A stretch of 64,000 nt of DNA from Clostridium sp. AF37-5 (GTDB lineage: Bacteria > Bacillota > Clostridia > Lachnospirales > Lachnospiraceae), in the NCBI RefSeq assembly GCF_003477605.1, contig NZ_QUDR01000004.1:91952-155951 (forward strand). Direction: 5' to 3'. A program made the position numbers and the translations under genes. Shown here in pieces: positions 9,029 to 19,054 of the stretch (position 1 is the first letter of the stretch; each line of letters starts with the position of its first letter). Under the pieces are notes generated by a model that was given only the letters and a program-made list of their open reading frames with translations, did not search any database and had not been told where the DNA came from.

Positions 9029-9656
9029 CGCGAACCGATGGGTTCAATGCAAAGACAAACAGAAGTGCCTGAACCGCTAACAGTGTGTTCAGCACTTTTT
9101 TCATTAGATTATAAAAGGTATCTAATGTAAGTGTAATATCTGCCGCACTCAAAAGTCTTATGGCTTCAACCATTTCAAAGCCAAAACTAAGCACTAAGAG
9201 AACACCGGCACAAAATGTCAGCGCCTTATTACCCCAGTTCTGATAATACAGGAAAAAGATAATCAAACAGATTAACTCAATCGCACCCAATATCATAAAA
9301 CTTAATGGGTCTCCATTATCTCCGCGGTAATGAATCGGTATGTAAATTAAATTATCCACTGCTAACAAAAGCATCATCGCAAATCCAAGGATAATATTTT
9401 TATCTGCTCCATTTCCCTGCGCAATTTTGTGCACACCAAAAGCAAACATCAGTGCCGCCACAAAGGCAAATGGCGTAATCAGCAAAAACAAAATGACAAC
9501 CGGCATCGATACATCATAATTGCTATAGTATTCACTTAACAAAAGAATTGCCTGCACCAACGTAAACGCTCCCAGGAAAAAAGTAATCAGCGTCAATACA
9601 CGCACCGGCATTCCCCATTTTTTATCCTGCAATGTAATTGTGTGGTTTTCGTTCAT
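9018..9656 (-). CDS. Polytopic membrane protein of unknown function
   Basis: A 212-residue protein with about six hydrophobic helices (roughly 18-42, 52-74, 84-104, 116-136, 142-162, 185-205) and short charged loops. No motif is recognised. GGAGGGATTTAG precedes the ATG. Its 3' end overlaps the 3' end of the convergent IclR gene by 11 nt, so the two transcripts are antisense there. Confidence 0.6.
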   Translation of the reverse strand: MNENHTITLQDKKWGMPVRVLTLITFFLGAFTLVQAILLLSEYYSNYDVSMPVVILFLLITPFAFVAALMFAFGVHKIAQGNGADKNIILGFAMMLLLAVDNLIYIPIHYRGDNGDPLSFMILGAIELICLIIFFLYYQNWGNKALTFCAGVLLVLSFGFEMVEAIRLLSAADITLTLDTFYNLMKKVLNTLLAVQALLFVFALNPSVRVKD

Positions 9657-9689
9657 CTAAATCCCTCCTGCATAAATATATTTTTAATT

Positions 9690-10082
9690 TTATAACCAGT
9701 TTTTCTGTATCTCATTAACTAGTTCTACAAACATATCGTAGTATTTTGTTTTAACCTGACGTATAATAATATCTAATGCAATCGCCTGATTATATGCATG
9801 TGCAACATTATTTCTTGATGTAAGTGCACTTAACCATAATTCTTCGTCTGCTATCATTCCCGCTTTATATGCCGTTTTCAGTACTGTACGCGGAGAACCT
9901 GTCGCTCCCTCTGCGTAACCGTGATATGTTAAAATCTCTTTCATTGCTTTCCATGCTTGTTCAAAACATATCTCATACAAGCCAACCATCCCTGTCATTT
10001 CCACATTTCCATATGGTGCCTGATAAGAATAAATGTCCTTTAAATTATGAATGGCAGCCTGCAAATTATCAAACTTTTTCAT
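9690..10082 (-). CDS. HEPN-domain protein of HEPN/MNT pair
   Basis: A 130-residue helical protein of the HI0074-like nucleotidyltransferase-substrate-binding/HEPN family. It keeps the Rx4H ribonuclease motif of active HEPN toxins in TSRNNVAHAY. It overlaps the end of the MNT gene by 14 nt, the common order for this toxin-antitoxin type, in which the MNT partner modifies and silences the HEPN RNase. The toxin role is inferred from the family. Confidence 0.8.
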   Translation of the reverse strand: MKKFDNLQAAIHNLKDIYSYQAPYGNVEMTGMVGLYEICFEQAWKAMKEILTYHGYAEGATGSPRTVLKTAYKAGMIADEELWLSALTSRNNVAHAYNQAIALDIIIRQVKTKYYDMFVELVNEIQKNWL

Positions 10083-10374
10083 ATATCACCATTCCCTCCC
10101 GTTTTATGGAGTCCAGCAATTCTGCCTGAATCGGTTTATCCAAATCCAGCACGTCAAACTGTAACAAAGTTGGAGTTTCTTCGTCCACCGCTAAAATAAA
10201 CTGACTGCTATTGCCTCCATAAAACGCCAAATCTATATCACTTCGTTCTTTATAATCTCCCCTGGCACGCGAACCAAAAAGAATTAACTTTTTTACATCA
10301 TTTTCCTTCGCCAGCCTAATTATTTCCTGTAAAACGTTTTGTTTGATACCTGTCTTCTCAGATAACTGCATCAT
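10069..10374 (-). CDS. MNT-type nucleotidyltransferase (antitoxin)
   Basis: A 101-residue minimal nucleotidyltransferase with FGSRARGDYKERSDIDLAF: the GSxxRG motif and DxD metal-binding aspartates of the polymerase-beta-like fold. It is cotranscribed with and overlaps the HEPN gene. In characterised pairs of this kind the MNT adds nucleotides to the HEPN toxin and blocks it. GGAGATT lies before the ATG. Confidence 0.82.
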   Translation of the reverse strand: MMQLSEKTGIKQNVLQEIIRLAKENDVKKLILFGSRARGDYKERSDIDLAFYGGNSSQFILAVDEETPTLLQFDVLDLDKPIQAELLDSIKREGMVIYEKV

Positions 10375-10461
10375 TTTAACAATCTCCTATGCGTAATATT
10401 CTTTCGAAAACACCTTAACAATTATTATACACTAATTTACATTATAAAAAAACAATTAATT

Positions 10462-12612
10462 TTATTTACGAGTATAATAAGTAACCAAAACACCTTTTTT
10501 TACTTGCAGATAAACATTTTTCTTCATCCGTTTGTTTACTTTTTTTATTTTTTTCAAACTCATGGTAACTCTTGTTTTTCCTCTATCCCATTGCACACTT
10601 TTTACTTTTTTTGCAGCCAAAAACCTGATGGTTGACTTATCAAGCTTCAAAGTAATGTTTTTCTTTGATTTGCTTTTCAGCCTGACCGTAATATTCTTTC
10701 TTTGTCTGCCTGCCTTTTTCAATGCCTTTTTAACTGCTTTTTTGACAGAACGGCTGACATTTGAAGTATTTTTGCTGCCTGTTACTTTTACCACGACTAC
10801 AATATTTGTCGTTTTTTTCAAGCCCTTCTTCTGCTTTATTGGAGTTGCACTAGGTGCCATTGTTGGCGTCACCGTCGGCGCTTCACTGGGCGTTATTGTC
10901 GGGGTCGCCGTTGGCACCACGCTAGGCGTAACTGTTGGTGTCGCTGTTGGTGTCACTGTTGGCACCACACTAGGCGTAACTGTTGGCGTCACCGTCGGTG
11001 CTTCAGTAGGCGTTATTGTCGGAGTCGCCGTTGGCACCGCACTAGGCGTAACTGTTGGTGTCGCTGTTGGCACCGCACTAGGCGTAACTGTTGGTGTCAT
11101 CGTTGGCGTTTCCTCCGGCTGATCGGACTTTACCTGATAGTAATATGTAATATTGGTATCCGCCTCTGTCACTTTCAATTCATCTTGATTCAGGCTGTTT
11201 CCAGCCAAAATATATCCAGACAATTCCGGATTTCGCAGTATATAGGTAGAATTTTTCGGTACATACACAGTTGCCGTATCTGCACAAGGAAGCAAGGTAC
11301 TTGTCCCGTCTGCATTCTTTACCTGATAATGAATGTTAACTCTGCTCCATTCCTGCTCCGCCGTTTTATCCGTTGCCAACACTTCTCCCGTATCCACATT
11401 GATAACTTTTCCATCCAGCCTATCACCATTTGACAAGCCATACACATCCGAAAACACAATAGAAAGTGATTCTCTTGCCTCATCCGGATTGTATGAATTA
11501 CTGAGTGCCGGAATCGTGTAAGTCTTTTCTTCCTGATACTTAACTGTTTTACCATCGGCTCCAATAATCTGAAAGCTCATTTTCAAATGCTGCTCTCTGT
11601 TTACCAGATTTTGTACCACGGTGCGAAATTCCAAATCCGTATTGTTTGCCTTTGTTATATTTTTCTCGCTGATTCTATATTTTTCACTATCCCGGTCTAA
11701 TGTTCCCGTTTTACTGTGCGGAATTGAAATTTCAGGATTACTGACATAAATTTCTGCCGGCTTACTGACATAATCCGTATTATTTAACTTCCTTGCCAAT
11801 TCCATTTTACACACTTCACAAAAAGGCTGTCCCAGCCATCTCATCATACATTCGCGGCTCGGTGCAAATGCCGTTTCCGTTCCTGCCATTGTGACGCCAA
11901 TTCCTCGAAATCCAAGCATTTTACTCCATTTAATCGTATCCGGATTCGAGGTATCCGAAGTATTTGGTTTATTCGTGTATCTCTCGTACTCATCCCCCAA
12001 TCCACCAATACTATGAGCTGTTTCATGTGCCATAACCATCCCATCTTCATTGTCCTCTGAATTAGTGGAAAATGAAAACAAGGAATTTACTGAAGCACCA
12101 TAACTGCCCTCTGAATTACACAGCACATGAATAGTTGCAACATTAGCCCCCCTGTCCAGATAATTTTGCTCCAAATCTTGTCTTAGTTCTTTTGCCTTCT
12201 CATCCCCACCATTTGAAAAGCCAGCTGCTTTTCCATAGACTTTAACGTGAAAATAAGTATCTGCATTCTTGCCCCCATACACACTAATTCCGGACTCGTT
12301 AGATACAGCCTGCACTGCATATATATTTATGTGGTCAGAATACTCTTTATACGGAGACCATCTTAACATTCCCTGTGCTTTCTGCTTCGCATCCTGTAAA
12401 AATTTGTCCTGTTCGTCTGCCGTGTAGCCATCTCCCATAATTACAATGACAAAATTTTCTTTATCATCACCTGTCTTATGAATCACATGGACCGGAAAAA
12501 TAGTTTTCAGTGTTTCCTCATCTTTCGCTTCTGCTGTACGAAGTGAAAACAAGGAAAATAATAATGCCATACAAATTAACACTGCTTCCCACCGTCTCAT
12601 GATATTTTTCAT
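10462..12612 (-). CDS. Secreted M64-type metallopeptidase with Thr/Pro repeat linker
   Basis: A 716-residue exported protein. After a signal peptide (about 1-28) comes an M64 (IgA-peptidase-like) domain with VIMGDGYTADEQ near residue 58 and the zinc site HETAHSIGGLGDEY (H196, E197, H200, then D207). A MucBP-like beta domain follows at about 440-510, then a long linker of Thr/Pro/Val/Ala units, and a very basic Lys-rich C-terminal domain of about 125 residues. The basic end could hold the protein to the wall or to acidic polymers. GAGGTG before the ATG at 12612 sets the start. Substrate unknown; host IgA is only a family precedent. Confidence 0.83.
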   Translation of the reverse strand: MKNIMRRWEAVLICMALLFSLFSLRTAEAKDEETLKTIFPVHVIHKTGDDKENFVIVIMGDGYTADEQDKFLQDAKQKAQGMLRWSPYKEYSDHINIYAVQAVSNESGISVYGGKNADTYFHVKVYGKAAGFSNGGDEKAKELRQDLEQNYLDRGANVATIHVLCNSEGSYGASVNSLFSFSTNSEDNEDGMVMAHETAHSIGGLGDEYERYTNKPNTSDTSNPDTIKWSKMLGFRGIGVTMAGTETAFAPSRECMMRWLGQPFCEVCKMELARKLNNTDYVSKPAEIYVSNPEISIPHSKTGTLDRDSEKYRISEKNITKANNTDLEFRTVVQNLVNREQHLKMSFQIIGADGKTVKYQEEKTYTIPALSNSYNPDEARESLSIVFSDVYGLSNGDRLDGKVINVDTGEVLATDKTAEQEWSRVNIHYQVKNADGTSTLLPCADTATVYVPKNSTYILRNPELSGYILAGNSLNQDELKVTEADTNITYYYQVKSDQPEETPTMTPTVTPSAVPTATPTVTPSAVPTATPTITPTEAPTVTPTVTPSVVPTVTPTATPTVTPSVVPTATPTITPSEAPTVTPTMAPSATPIKQKKGLKKTTNIVVVVKVTGSKNTSNVSRSVKKAVKKALKKAGRQRKNITVRLKSKSKKNITLKLDKSTIRFLAAKKVKSVQWDRGKTRVTMSLKKIKKVNKRMKKNVYLQVKKGVLVTYYTRK
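10855..11110. repeat. Tandem repeats coding the Thr/Pro linker
   Basis: Inside the M64 gene, units related to GGCGTAACTGTTGGTGTC recur with third-base changes through this stretch, encoding Thr-Pro-Thr-Val/Ala units. Copy number here is likely to vary between strains by slippage. Confidence 0.75.
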
Positions 12613-12704
12613 TTGAACACCTCTTCCTATGTATAATTTCAAAACGAAACTGTATGATCTTATTATATCTGTTTATTTCCATGCTTTCAACTAAATTTAC
12701 ACAA

Positions 12705-12924
12705 GGGTTTGTGTAAAGGGTTCGTTGGCACTTTTTCTGTTTTCAGTAATTCCGTAGAAAAGCTTTGCGTCTCGTGGGCACTCTCGCTCGTTGAGTGCGT
12801 AGCGGTATGGGCACTGAAACTACCAGTGCCACATACCGACGTACTCAAACCCACGAGTCGCAAAGTTTTTCTACGGAATTACTGAAATCCAAAGGAACCA
12901 GCAGCGAACATTTGTCACAAACCC
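12705..12924. repeat. Long palindromic intergenic element 1
   Basis: The gap between the M64 and CotF-like genes holds an imperfect 220-nt palindrome. Arms at about 12743-12780 and 12850-12887 pair through CAGTAATTCCGTAGAAAA and CTTTGCG-CTCGTGGG; outer ends GGGTTTGTG and CACAAACCC also match. The core contains CTCGTTGAGTGCGTAGCGG, found identically in element 4 at 45.5 kb. No coding sequence is seen. Confidence 0.8.
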
Positions 12925-13045
12925 GTCATTCCAAACTCAGTTTTTCTTATTTTTACTGGTAAAATTCATCCTTTAATATCACAATCAGTCATGAATATTT
13001 TTTCATCCTTTGTGCATACTAACAGAGGAAATGGAGGTAATTACG

Positions 13046-13504
13046 ATGCAATTAACAGAACAGGAAACCAACGTAATCAAAGATTTACAGACACAGGAGA
13101 AAGCATGTGTTGACAAATACCGCTTTTATGAGCAGTCTGCCCATGACGAAGAACTAAAAAACTTATTTCACCGCATTGGTGATGAGGAGCAGGAACATTT
13201 TGACTCCTTAGGCATGGTGCTCAAGGGTGATGTACCAAATGTAAGTGCCGCCCGCAGCGGTATGGAGGGATACACGCCTTCCGAAAGTTACGCAGCAGGT
13301 AACAACTCTGAAGAGAAAAAGCATGACCAATTTTTATGTACCGACTGTATTGCAACAGAAAAACTCGTTTCATCCACCTATAATGATGATGTTTTCCGTT
13401 TTTCTGCCAGCAATATCCGAAGACTCTTAAATCACATCCAGACAGAAGAACAAAATCACGCAGAGATGATTTATAAATACAAAACGGCAAACAATATGGC
13501 ATAG
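13046..13504 (+). CDS. CotF/ferritin-like protein
   Basis: A 152-residue helical protein with two paired-helix motifs, GDEEQEHFDSLG and QTEEQNHAEMIYKY, of the ferritin-like type seen in spore-coat CotF-family and rubrerythrin-like proteins. An FLCTDCIATEKLV stretch lies between them, resembling CotF proteins. GGAGG 7 nt before the ATG at 13046 sets the start. It stands alone between two non-coding repeat regions. A coat or stress role is inferred. Confidence 0.6.
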   Translation: MQLTEQETNVIKDLQTQEKACVDKYRFYEQSAHDEELKNLFHRIGDEEQEHFDSLGMVLKGDVPNVSAARSGMEGYTPSESYAAGNNSEEKKHDQFLCTDCIATEKLVSSTYNDDVFRFSASNIRRLLNHIQTEEQNHAEMIYKYKTANNMA

Positions 13505-13550
13505 CCTGTCATAGTTTCCCCTCGCTGCGCATACAATGATACAAGGGTAC

Positions 13551-13894
13551 CAAAGTCCAAACTCGTTCATGCTTGCATGATAAGAGGTTGGACCTTGGTA
13601 CCCGCCAAACATGAGAAAGTAGCGATTTATGCAATAAATCTGCGGATTTCGAATGTTTGCAGGATTGCGGAAGTTGTGAAACAACGGAGCAATCCGTATC
13701 ATTGTTTGCAATTCAGCAAGGCACAAAGTCCAAACTCGTCATGCTTGCATGATAAGAGGTTGGACCTTGGTACCCGCCAAACATGAGAAAGTAGCGATTT
13801 ATGCAATAAATCCGCGGATTTCGAATGTTTGCAGGATTGCGAAAGTTGTGAAACAACGGAGCAATCCGTATCATTGTTTGCAATTCAGCAAGGA
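13551..13894. repeat. Tandem duplication of a 173-nt hairpin-bearing unit
   Basis: Two nearly identical copies, 13551-13723 and 13724-13894, differ by one indel (CTCGTTCATG versus CTCGTCATG) and a few substitutions. Each contains a hairpin around AAAGTCCAA and TTGGACCTTGGTACC and a nested stem GGATTGC-GTTGT / ACAAC-GCAATCC. Copy 2 runs straight into the ribosome site of the next gene. Short ORFs in it are shared by both copies but lack ribosome sites. Confidence 0.85.
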
Positions 13895-13902
13895 GGAATA
13901 TT

Positions 13903-14961
13903 ATGATACAAATTTTCAAAAGAAACAAGAAAATCACAAAACTATTTTTGTTACTGTTTTTTTTATGCTGCACTGCTTTTCTTCTTATTTTTTACATAGA
14001 ATCGGACAAGCCCATAACAAAGAAAAAGCAAACGGCAGCAAAAACAACTGCGGACAAACCAACATCCATTTCTTATTGTGTGACTTCTCTTTCTGATGAA
14101 GAAGAATCGACATTGATTTATCATCCGACGGAACGTGTTTTGTCTCAGTTTATTCGCAAAAAAAATCAATATATCCGAAATATCTGGGATGAAAAATCCG
14201 GTTGGACGACTAACGTAGAATCATGGAAAATAAAGAAATCCGAAACACTAGAGCATTTTTCGTATAATACGAACGGGGCTCTCTATGCCTGCAAAAAGAA
14301 ATGGTCAAAAGGCAAATTAGCAAAGCAATCCATTGTCTGTCTGCGAAATAACGGCAACATAAAAAATATAAATCTCATCCACTTAAACAACAAACAAAAT
14401 ACGGATGAAATCAAAGATATCCGGTGTAATGGCACTTCCATCGCCATCACCTATCAATACGGAAATGTAACAATATACAATTTATTAGAACGACTGGCAT
14501 TTGGCGGCAGTTCCATAAGCGGTATGCCGGGGGAAAATATTTTTTATGATTTGCATTATTTAACAATTGAAACAAAAAAAACGACCGAAGAAATTTATCT
14601 GCGCGACTATGATATCCGCTCCGGTGAGGTCACACACACATTTCCACTGGGCAGTTTTGCACAAAAAAAAGAGGATTTCCACATCACAAATCTTGGAAAT
14701 ACTCTTTATGTTCTGACACCTCGTGGCTTATTTCGCGGAGAATGCGAAAGCAGTTCCCTGCAAAAACTGCTTGCATTCCGCGAATTACAATTACCACCGC
14801 AAAGCAACATTTTAACCATGTTTTCCGGTTCTGCCGATTCTCTCTACCTCGTTATCAAAGAAGCAGACGGCAGCAAATCCATTCGGCTTATTCATCTTCC
14901 AAGCCAAAATCTTTCAGACCAAAATCATCCCGAGTCAAATCATGCTACACAAAAGGTCTGA
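13903..14961 (+). CDS. Membrane-anchored extracellular protein, function unknown
   Basis: A 352-residue protein with a basic N-terminus and one strong membrane helix (about 12-32), then a long extracellular region with repeated beta-strand segments and Gly/Asp turns that may be a propeller. No lipobox with a following cysteine is clear and no catalytic motif is seen. It has the general look of the external part of the M56 sensor at 4.3 kb, but I cannot align them with confidence. GGAGG precedes the ATG and lies at the end of the upstream duplicated repeat. Confidence 0.55.
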   Translation: MIQIFKRNKKITKLFLLLFFLCCTAFLLIFYIESDKPITKKKQTAAKTTADKPTSISYCVTSLSDEEESTLIYHPTERVLSQFIRKKNQYIRNIWDEKSGWTTNVESWKIKKSETLEHFSYNTNGALYACKKKWSKGKLAKQSIVCLRNNGNIKNINLIHLNNKQNTDEIKDIRCNGTSIAITYQYGNVTIYNLLERLAFGGSSISGMPGENIFYDLHYLTIETKKTTEEIYLRDYDIRSGEVTHTFPLGSFAQKKEDFHITNLGNTLYVLTPRGLFRGECESSSLQKLLAFRELQLPPQSNILTMFSGSADSLYLVIKEADGSKSIRLIHLPSQNLSDQNHPESNHATQKV

Positions 14962-14966
14962 CATGG

Positions 14967-15506
14967 CTATTTACCGGAAGAAGTGTCCTGCGAATTTTGT
15001 CCGGGCTGCCCCATGGCAGACATATCGGAAACGGTAATACTTGTTGCCTTCTCACCATCTGTCTCCACACTGACCATCTCTCCCGGATTAATTTCACTTA
15101 CCGAGATTTCCGTACTTTCCTCACCGGATTTCTTATATATCTTGGTATCGCTGTCAATCTGGTAAGTCTTTGACTCACCTTTCTTTTTGCCACCATCCTT
15201 CGCATCTGCCGGTGGGGTTCCCTCCGGTTTCTTGCCATCATTATCCTGCTGCATACCAGCCGGTGGGGTTCCCTGCGGTTTATTCCCCTCGATTCCGGCA
15301 GCTCCTCCACTTGCTGCTTCCGGCTTTTTGTCATCCTGCTTATCCATAACTTCCATCACTATCTGCGTGTCTGAAACACTTGTCACACGCCCCATTACTG
15401 CATTTGTTGAACTCTCACTATCCTTTGAGCTACATCCGGAAATGTTCATAGCCGCCAAACACAAAATCAGACTGGTGCCTATTGCTCGAATCTTCTTTCC
15501 TTCCAT
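14967..15506 (-). CDS. Small lipoprotein with Pro/Gly-rich repeats
   Basis: A 179-residue probable lipoprotein: N-terminal charged region, hydrophobic core and lipobox MNISGC with lipidated Cys around residue 25. The middle has repeated units of the form KPQGTPPAGM and KPEGTPPADA; the C-terminal part resembles small beta domains that tune binding (SKTYQIDSDTKIYKK). GGAGG before the ATG at 15506 sets the start. Convergent with the previous gene with a 5-nt gap. Function unknown. Confidence 0.6.
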   Translation of the reverse strand: MEGKKIRAIGTSLILCLAAMNISGCSSKDSESSTNAVMGRVTSVSDTQIVMEVMDKQDDKKPEAASGGAAGIEGNKPQGTPPAGMQQDNDGKKPEGTPPADAKDGGKKKGESKTYQIDSDTKIYKKSGEESTEISVSEINPGEMVSVETDGEKATSITVSDMSAMGQPGQNSQDTSSGK

Positions 15507-15608
15507 ATGTAACCTCCACTTCATATACAAATGATTTATTGTTATGGTCACATTGTATCGAAAGGAAATGGTCACTCTGTGTTTAGTCTGTGTAAAATGT
15601 GTGACCGA

Positions 15609-16193
15609 TTATTTTGCCTGCAATTCGTCCAGTGTCAAATCATAGGCAGGCAGAAAATCCTGCATAAACACTTCAACTTCTTCCATATTCATATCATGCA
15701 GTGCTTTTTTCGTTGTTTCGTATGCCGTCTTAAATTCCTGATTGCCGGAATTTAATTCCTGCTTACATTTAATCAGTGCAGATAACTTATCTGCCGCTTT
15801 CACAAGACGCCACTCATATGCTTTGTCCTCCTGCGGGAAAAACAATTTCTCATAATGCTTTTTCATATAATCCGGCAGTTTATCCACCATCTTTTTACTC
15901 GCAACATACTCCACCCGTTTATAAGCTTCTTTGATATCATCATCATAATACTTGACAGGCGTAGGCATGTCTCCGGTAATGATTTCATTCGCATCGTGAT
16001 ACATTCCCATGAGAGCAATTCCATTGAAATCCACGTGTTTTCCACATTTCTCATTGGCTATGAGTGAAAGTCCGTGCGCTAACATCGCAACTTCCAGCGA
16101 GTGTTCACTAATATTTTCCTGAATAGAATTTCGCATAAGTGCCCATCGCTCAATATTTTTCATGCGCGCCATCATCGCAAAAAATGAATACAT
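15609..16193 (-). CDS. yfbR: HD-domain 5'-deoxynucleotidase, YfbR-like
   Basis: A 194-residue HD-superfamily phosphohydrolase. The metal-binding residues are visible in ENISEHSLEV (His) and MYHDANEIITGDMPTP (His-Asp), the latter typical of YfbR-like 5'-nucleotidases that remove phosphate from dNMPs. Last gene of the uvrB-uvrA group: its ATG begins one base after the uvrA stop and its ribosome site lies within the end of uvrA. Confidence 0.85.
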   Translation of the reverse strand: MYSFFAMMARMKNIERWALMRNSIQENISEHSLEVAMLAHGLSLIANEKCGKHVDFNGIALMGMYHDANEIITGDMPTPVKYYDDDIKEAYKRVEYVASKKMVDKLPDYMKKHYEKLFFPQEDKAYEWRLVKAADKLSALIKCKQELNSGNQEFKTAYETTKKALHDMNMEEVEVFMQDFLPAYDLTLDELQAK

Positions 16194-16194
16194 C

Positions 16195-19029
16195 CTAATT
16201 CTCCTTCAACATCTTTTTCATATAGTAACCCGTATAGGATTCTTCGCAGTTTGCCACCTGTTCCGGCGTTCCCTGCGTAACAACCGTGCCGCCGCGGTCA
16301 CCGCCTTCCGGTCCCATGTCAACGATATAATCTGCCGTCTTAATCACATCCAGATTGTGTTCAATAACAACCACAGAGTTACCGCCTTCAGTCAGCCGCT
16401 GCAAGATTTCAATCAACTTATGAACATCCGCAAAATGAAGTCCTGTCGTCGGCTCGTCCAAAATATAAATGGTCCGTCCGGTACTTCTCTTACTCAATTC
16501 TGTCGCAAGCTTGATGCGCTGAGCCTCACCACCGGACAACGTAGTCGATGGCTGCCCTAATTTGACATATGACAATCCCACATCATACAACGTCTGAATC
16601 TTGCGGTGAATCGTCGGAATATTTCGGAAAAATTCAAGGGCATCTTCTACCGTCATATCTAACACATCGTAAATACTTTTTCCCTTATACTTAACATCCA
16701 GTGTCTCACGATTATACCGCTTTCCGCCACAAACTTCGCAAGGGACATAAATATCCGGAAGGAAGTTCATCTCAATTTTCAATATACCGTCACCACTGCA
16801 TGCTTCACAACGGCCGCCCTTCACATTAAAACTAAAACGTCCTTTCTTGTATCCTTTTGCTTTCGCATCCGGTGTCGAAGCAAATAAATCTCGTATCATA
16901 TCAAATACACCGGTATAAGTTGCCGGGTTTGAACGAGGGGTTCGTCCAATCGGAGACTGGTCAATATTAATTACCTTATCTAACTGCTCCACGCCTTCAA
17001 TTCCTTTATGCTTTCCCGGGATACAGCGAGCCCGGTTTAATGTGCGGGTCAGACTCTTACACAAAATTTCATTCACAAGAGAACTCTTTCCGGAACCGGA
17101 TACACCGGTCACGCAGGTCATTACCCCCAGAGGAATCTTGACATTAATATTTTTCAAATTATTTTCGCTGGCACCTTTTACTTTCAGATAACCTGTTGGT
17201 TTGCGTCTCTTTGCTGGCACAGGAATCTGCTTTTTCCCACTTAAATAAGCACCTGTAATCGACTCCGGCACTTTCATCAAATCTTCTGCCGTACCGCACG
17301 CAACCACGTGTCCGCCATTTTTTCCTGCTCCCGGTCCGATGTCCACAATATAATCCGCCTCACGCATGGTATCCTCATCATGTTCCACGACAATCAGCGT
17401 ATTACCAAGGTCACGAAGTTTCTTTAACGTAGCAATCAACCGGTCATTATCCCGCTGATGCAGACCAATACTCGGCTCATCCAAAATATAAGCCACACCG
17501 ACAAGTCCCGAACCAATCTGTGTCGCCAGGCGGATTCGCTGTGCCTCTCCGCCGGAAAGTGTAGCCGTCGCACGCGCCAGTGATAAATAATCAAGACCAA
17601 CATCTACCAAAAATCCCAGACGCGAACGAATTTCCTTTAACACAAGACGCCCAATCTGCTTTTGTCTGTCGGTCAATGTCAATTCATCCATAAATTTCTT
17701 CAAATCTATAATGGAATATTCACTAATTTCTGCAATGTTTTTATCCCCAACCGTAACCGCAAGGGATTCTTTTTTCAACCGCTTGCCGCCGCAGACATGG
17801 CAGGGCGTAATCTGCATAAATGACTCATATTCCTGCTTCGTAGTCTCCGAACCGGTCTCACGATACCGCTTCTGTAAATTACCAAGCAGTCCCTCAAACG
17901 CAATATTATAAACACCGTGTCCATGTCTGCCGGTATAATGAACTTCCACACGCTGACCGCCGGTACCATACCAGATTAAGTCATGAACATCCTCCGGATA
18001 TTCCCCATATGGTGTATCTAAATCAAATCCATAAAACTCTGCCATCGCATCCAAAATTGCACGACTGTAGCTATCCGGATTTACCACAGACTGCCATCCC
18101 GGTGCTGCAATCGCTCCCTGTGCAATACTAAGCGTCTTATCCGGAATAATCAAATCCTCATCAAACTCCATCCGGTAACCGATTCCATGACATTCAGGGC
18201 ACGCACCAAATGGATTGTTAAACGAAAAACTGCGTGGCTCAATTTCATCTACACTAATTCCACAGTCCGGACAGGAAAAACTCTGACTGAAAGAAATTTT
18301 TTCTCCTCCAATCACATCGACAACCAATAAACCATCGGCTAACTTAAGCACCGTTTCAATAGAATCGGTCATTCGTTTTTCAATTCCTTCGCGAATAGAA
18401 AGTCGGTCCACTACAATTTCAATGTTGTGTTTTTTATTTTTCTCTAACTTGATTTCTTCATCCAGCGAATACAAATTACCATCCACGACAACGCGCACAT
18501 AACCGCTGCGCTTTGCCTTGTCTAATACTTTTACATGCTCTCCTTTGCGGCCACGCACAACCGGGGCAAGCAGCATAATTTTCGTACGCTCCGGCAACTT
18601 CATAATTTCATCCACCATCTGGTCTACCGACTGTTTTTGGATTTCCTTGCCACACTTCGGGCAATGAGGAATTCCAATTCTGGCATATAAAAGACGGAAA
18701 TAATCATAAATTTCCGTAACCGTACCAACCGTAGAACGTGGATTACGATTCGTCGATTTCTGGTCAATCGAAATTGCCGGTGGAAGCCCTTCTAAACTCT
18801 CAACATCCGGCTTCTCCATCTGACCTAAAAACTGTCTGGCATAAGAAGATAATGACTCCATATATCTTCTCTGTCCTTCGGCGTAAATGGTGTCAAACGC
18901 TAACGATGACTTTCCGGAACCGCTTAAACCGGTCAACACCACAAATTTATCTCTTGGAATATCCAAATCAATATTTTGAAGATTATGCTCTTTGGCACCT
19001 CGTATCCGTATTTCTCGCTTTGTATCCAT
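16195..19029 (-). CDS. uvrA: Excinuclease ABC subunit A
   Basis: A 944-residue UvrA: the damage-recognition ATPase of nucleotide excision repair. Two ABC modules are present, with Walker A sequences [10 protein letters not shown] near the N-terminus and [10 protein letters not shown] in the second half, two ABC signatures LSGGEAQR, and zinc-binding CxxC pairs ([33 protein letters not shown]). GGAGG 5 nt before the ATG at 19029 sets the start. It lies 25 nt after uvrB in an SOS-controlled operon. Confidence 0.97.
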   Translation of the reverse strand: MDTKREIRIRGAKEHNLQNIDLDIPRDKFVVLTGLSGSGKSSLAFDTIYAEGQRRYMESLSSYARQFLGQMEKPDVESLEGLPPAISIDQKSTNRNPRSTVGTVTEIYDYFRLLYARIGIPHCPKCGKEIQKQSVDQMVDEIMKLPERTKIMLLAPVVRGRKGEHVKVLDKAKRSGYVRVVVDGNLYSLDEEIKLEKNKKHNIEIVVDRLSIREGIEKRMTDSIETVLKLADGLLVVDVIGGEKISFSQSFSCPDCGISVDEIEPRSFSFNNPFGACPECHGIGYRMEFDEDLIIPDKTLSIAQGAIAAPGWQSVVNPDSYSRAILDAMAEFYGFDLDTPYGEYPEDVHDLIWYGTGGQRVEVHYTGRHGHGVYNIAFEGLLGNLQKRYRETGSETTKQEYESFMQITPCHVCGGKRLKKESLAVTVGDKNIAEISEYSIIDLKKFMDELTLTDRQKQIGRLVLKEIRSRLGFLVDVGLDYLSLARATATLSGGEAQRIRLATQIGSGLVGVAYILDEPSIGLHQRDNDRLIATLKKLRDLGNTLIVVEHDEDTMREADYIVDIGPGAGKNGGHVVACGTAEDLMKVPESITGAYLSGKKQIPVPAKRRKPTGYLKVKGASENNLKNINVKIPLGVMTCVTGVSGSGKSSLVNEILCKSLTRTLNRARCIPGKHKGIEGVEQLDKVINIDQSPIGRTPRSNPATYTGVFDMIRDLFASTPDAKAKGYKKGRFSFNVKGGRCEACSGDGILKIEMNFLPDIYVPCEVCGGKRYNRETLDVKYKGKSIYDVLDMTVEDALEFFRNIPTIHRKIQTLYDVGLSYVKLGQPSTTLSGGEAQRIKLATELSKRSTGRTIYILDEPTTGLHFADVHKLIEILQRLTEGGNSVVVIEHNLDVIKTADYIVDMGPEGGDRGGTVVTQGTPEQVANCEESYTGYYMKKMLKEN

Positions 19030-19054
19030 ACTAACCTCCATCGCTTTTTTGCTT

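Noticed and set aside
10532-11122. 196-residue plus-strand ORF with Val/Gly repeats
   Set aside because: Antisense shadow of the M64 gene's Thr/Pro repeats.
13577-14096. ORFs starting MIRGWTLVPAKHEK in both copies of the duplicated repeat
   Set aside because: No ribosome site; the two versions diverge only where the repeat copies differ, and the second runs out of frame into the real gene.
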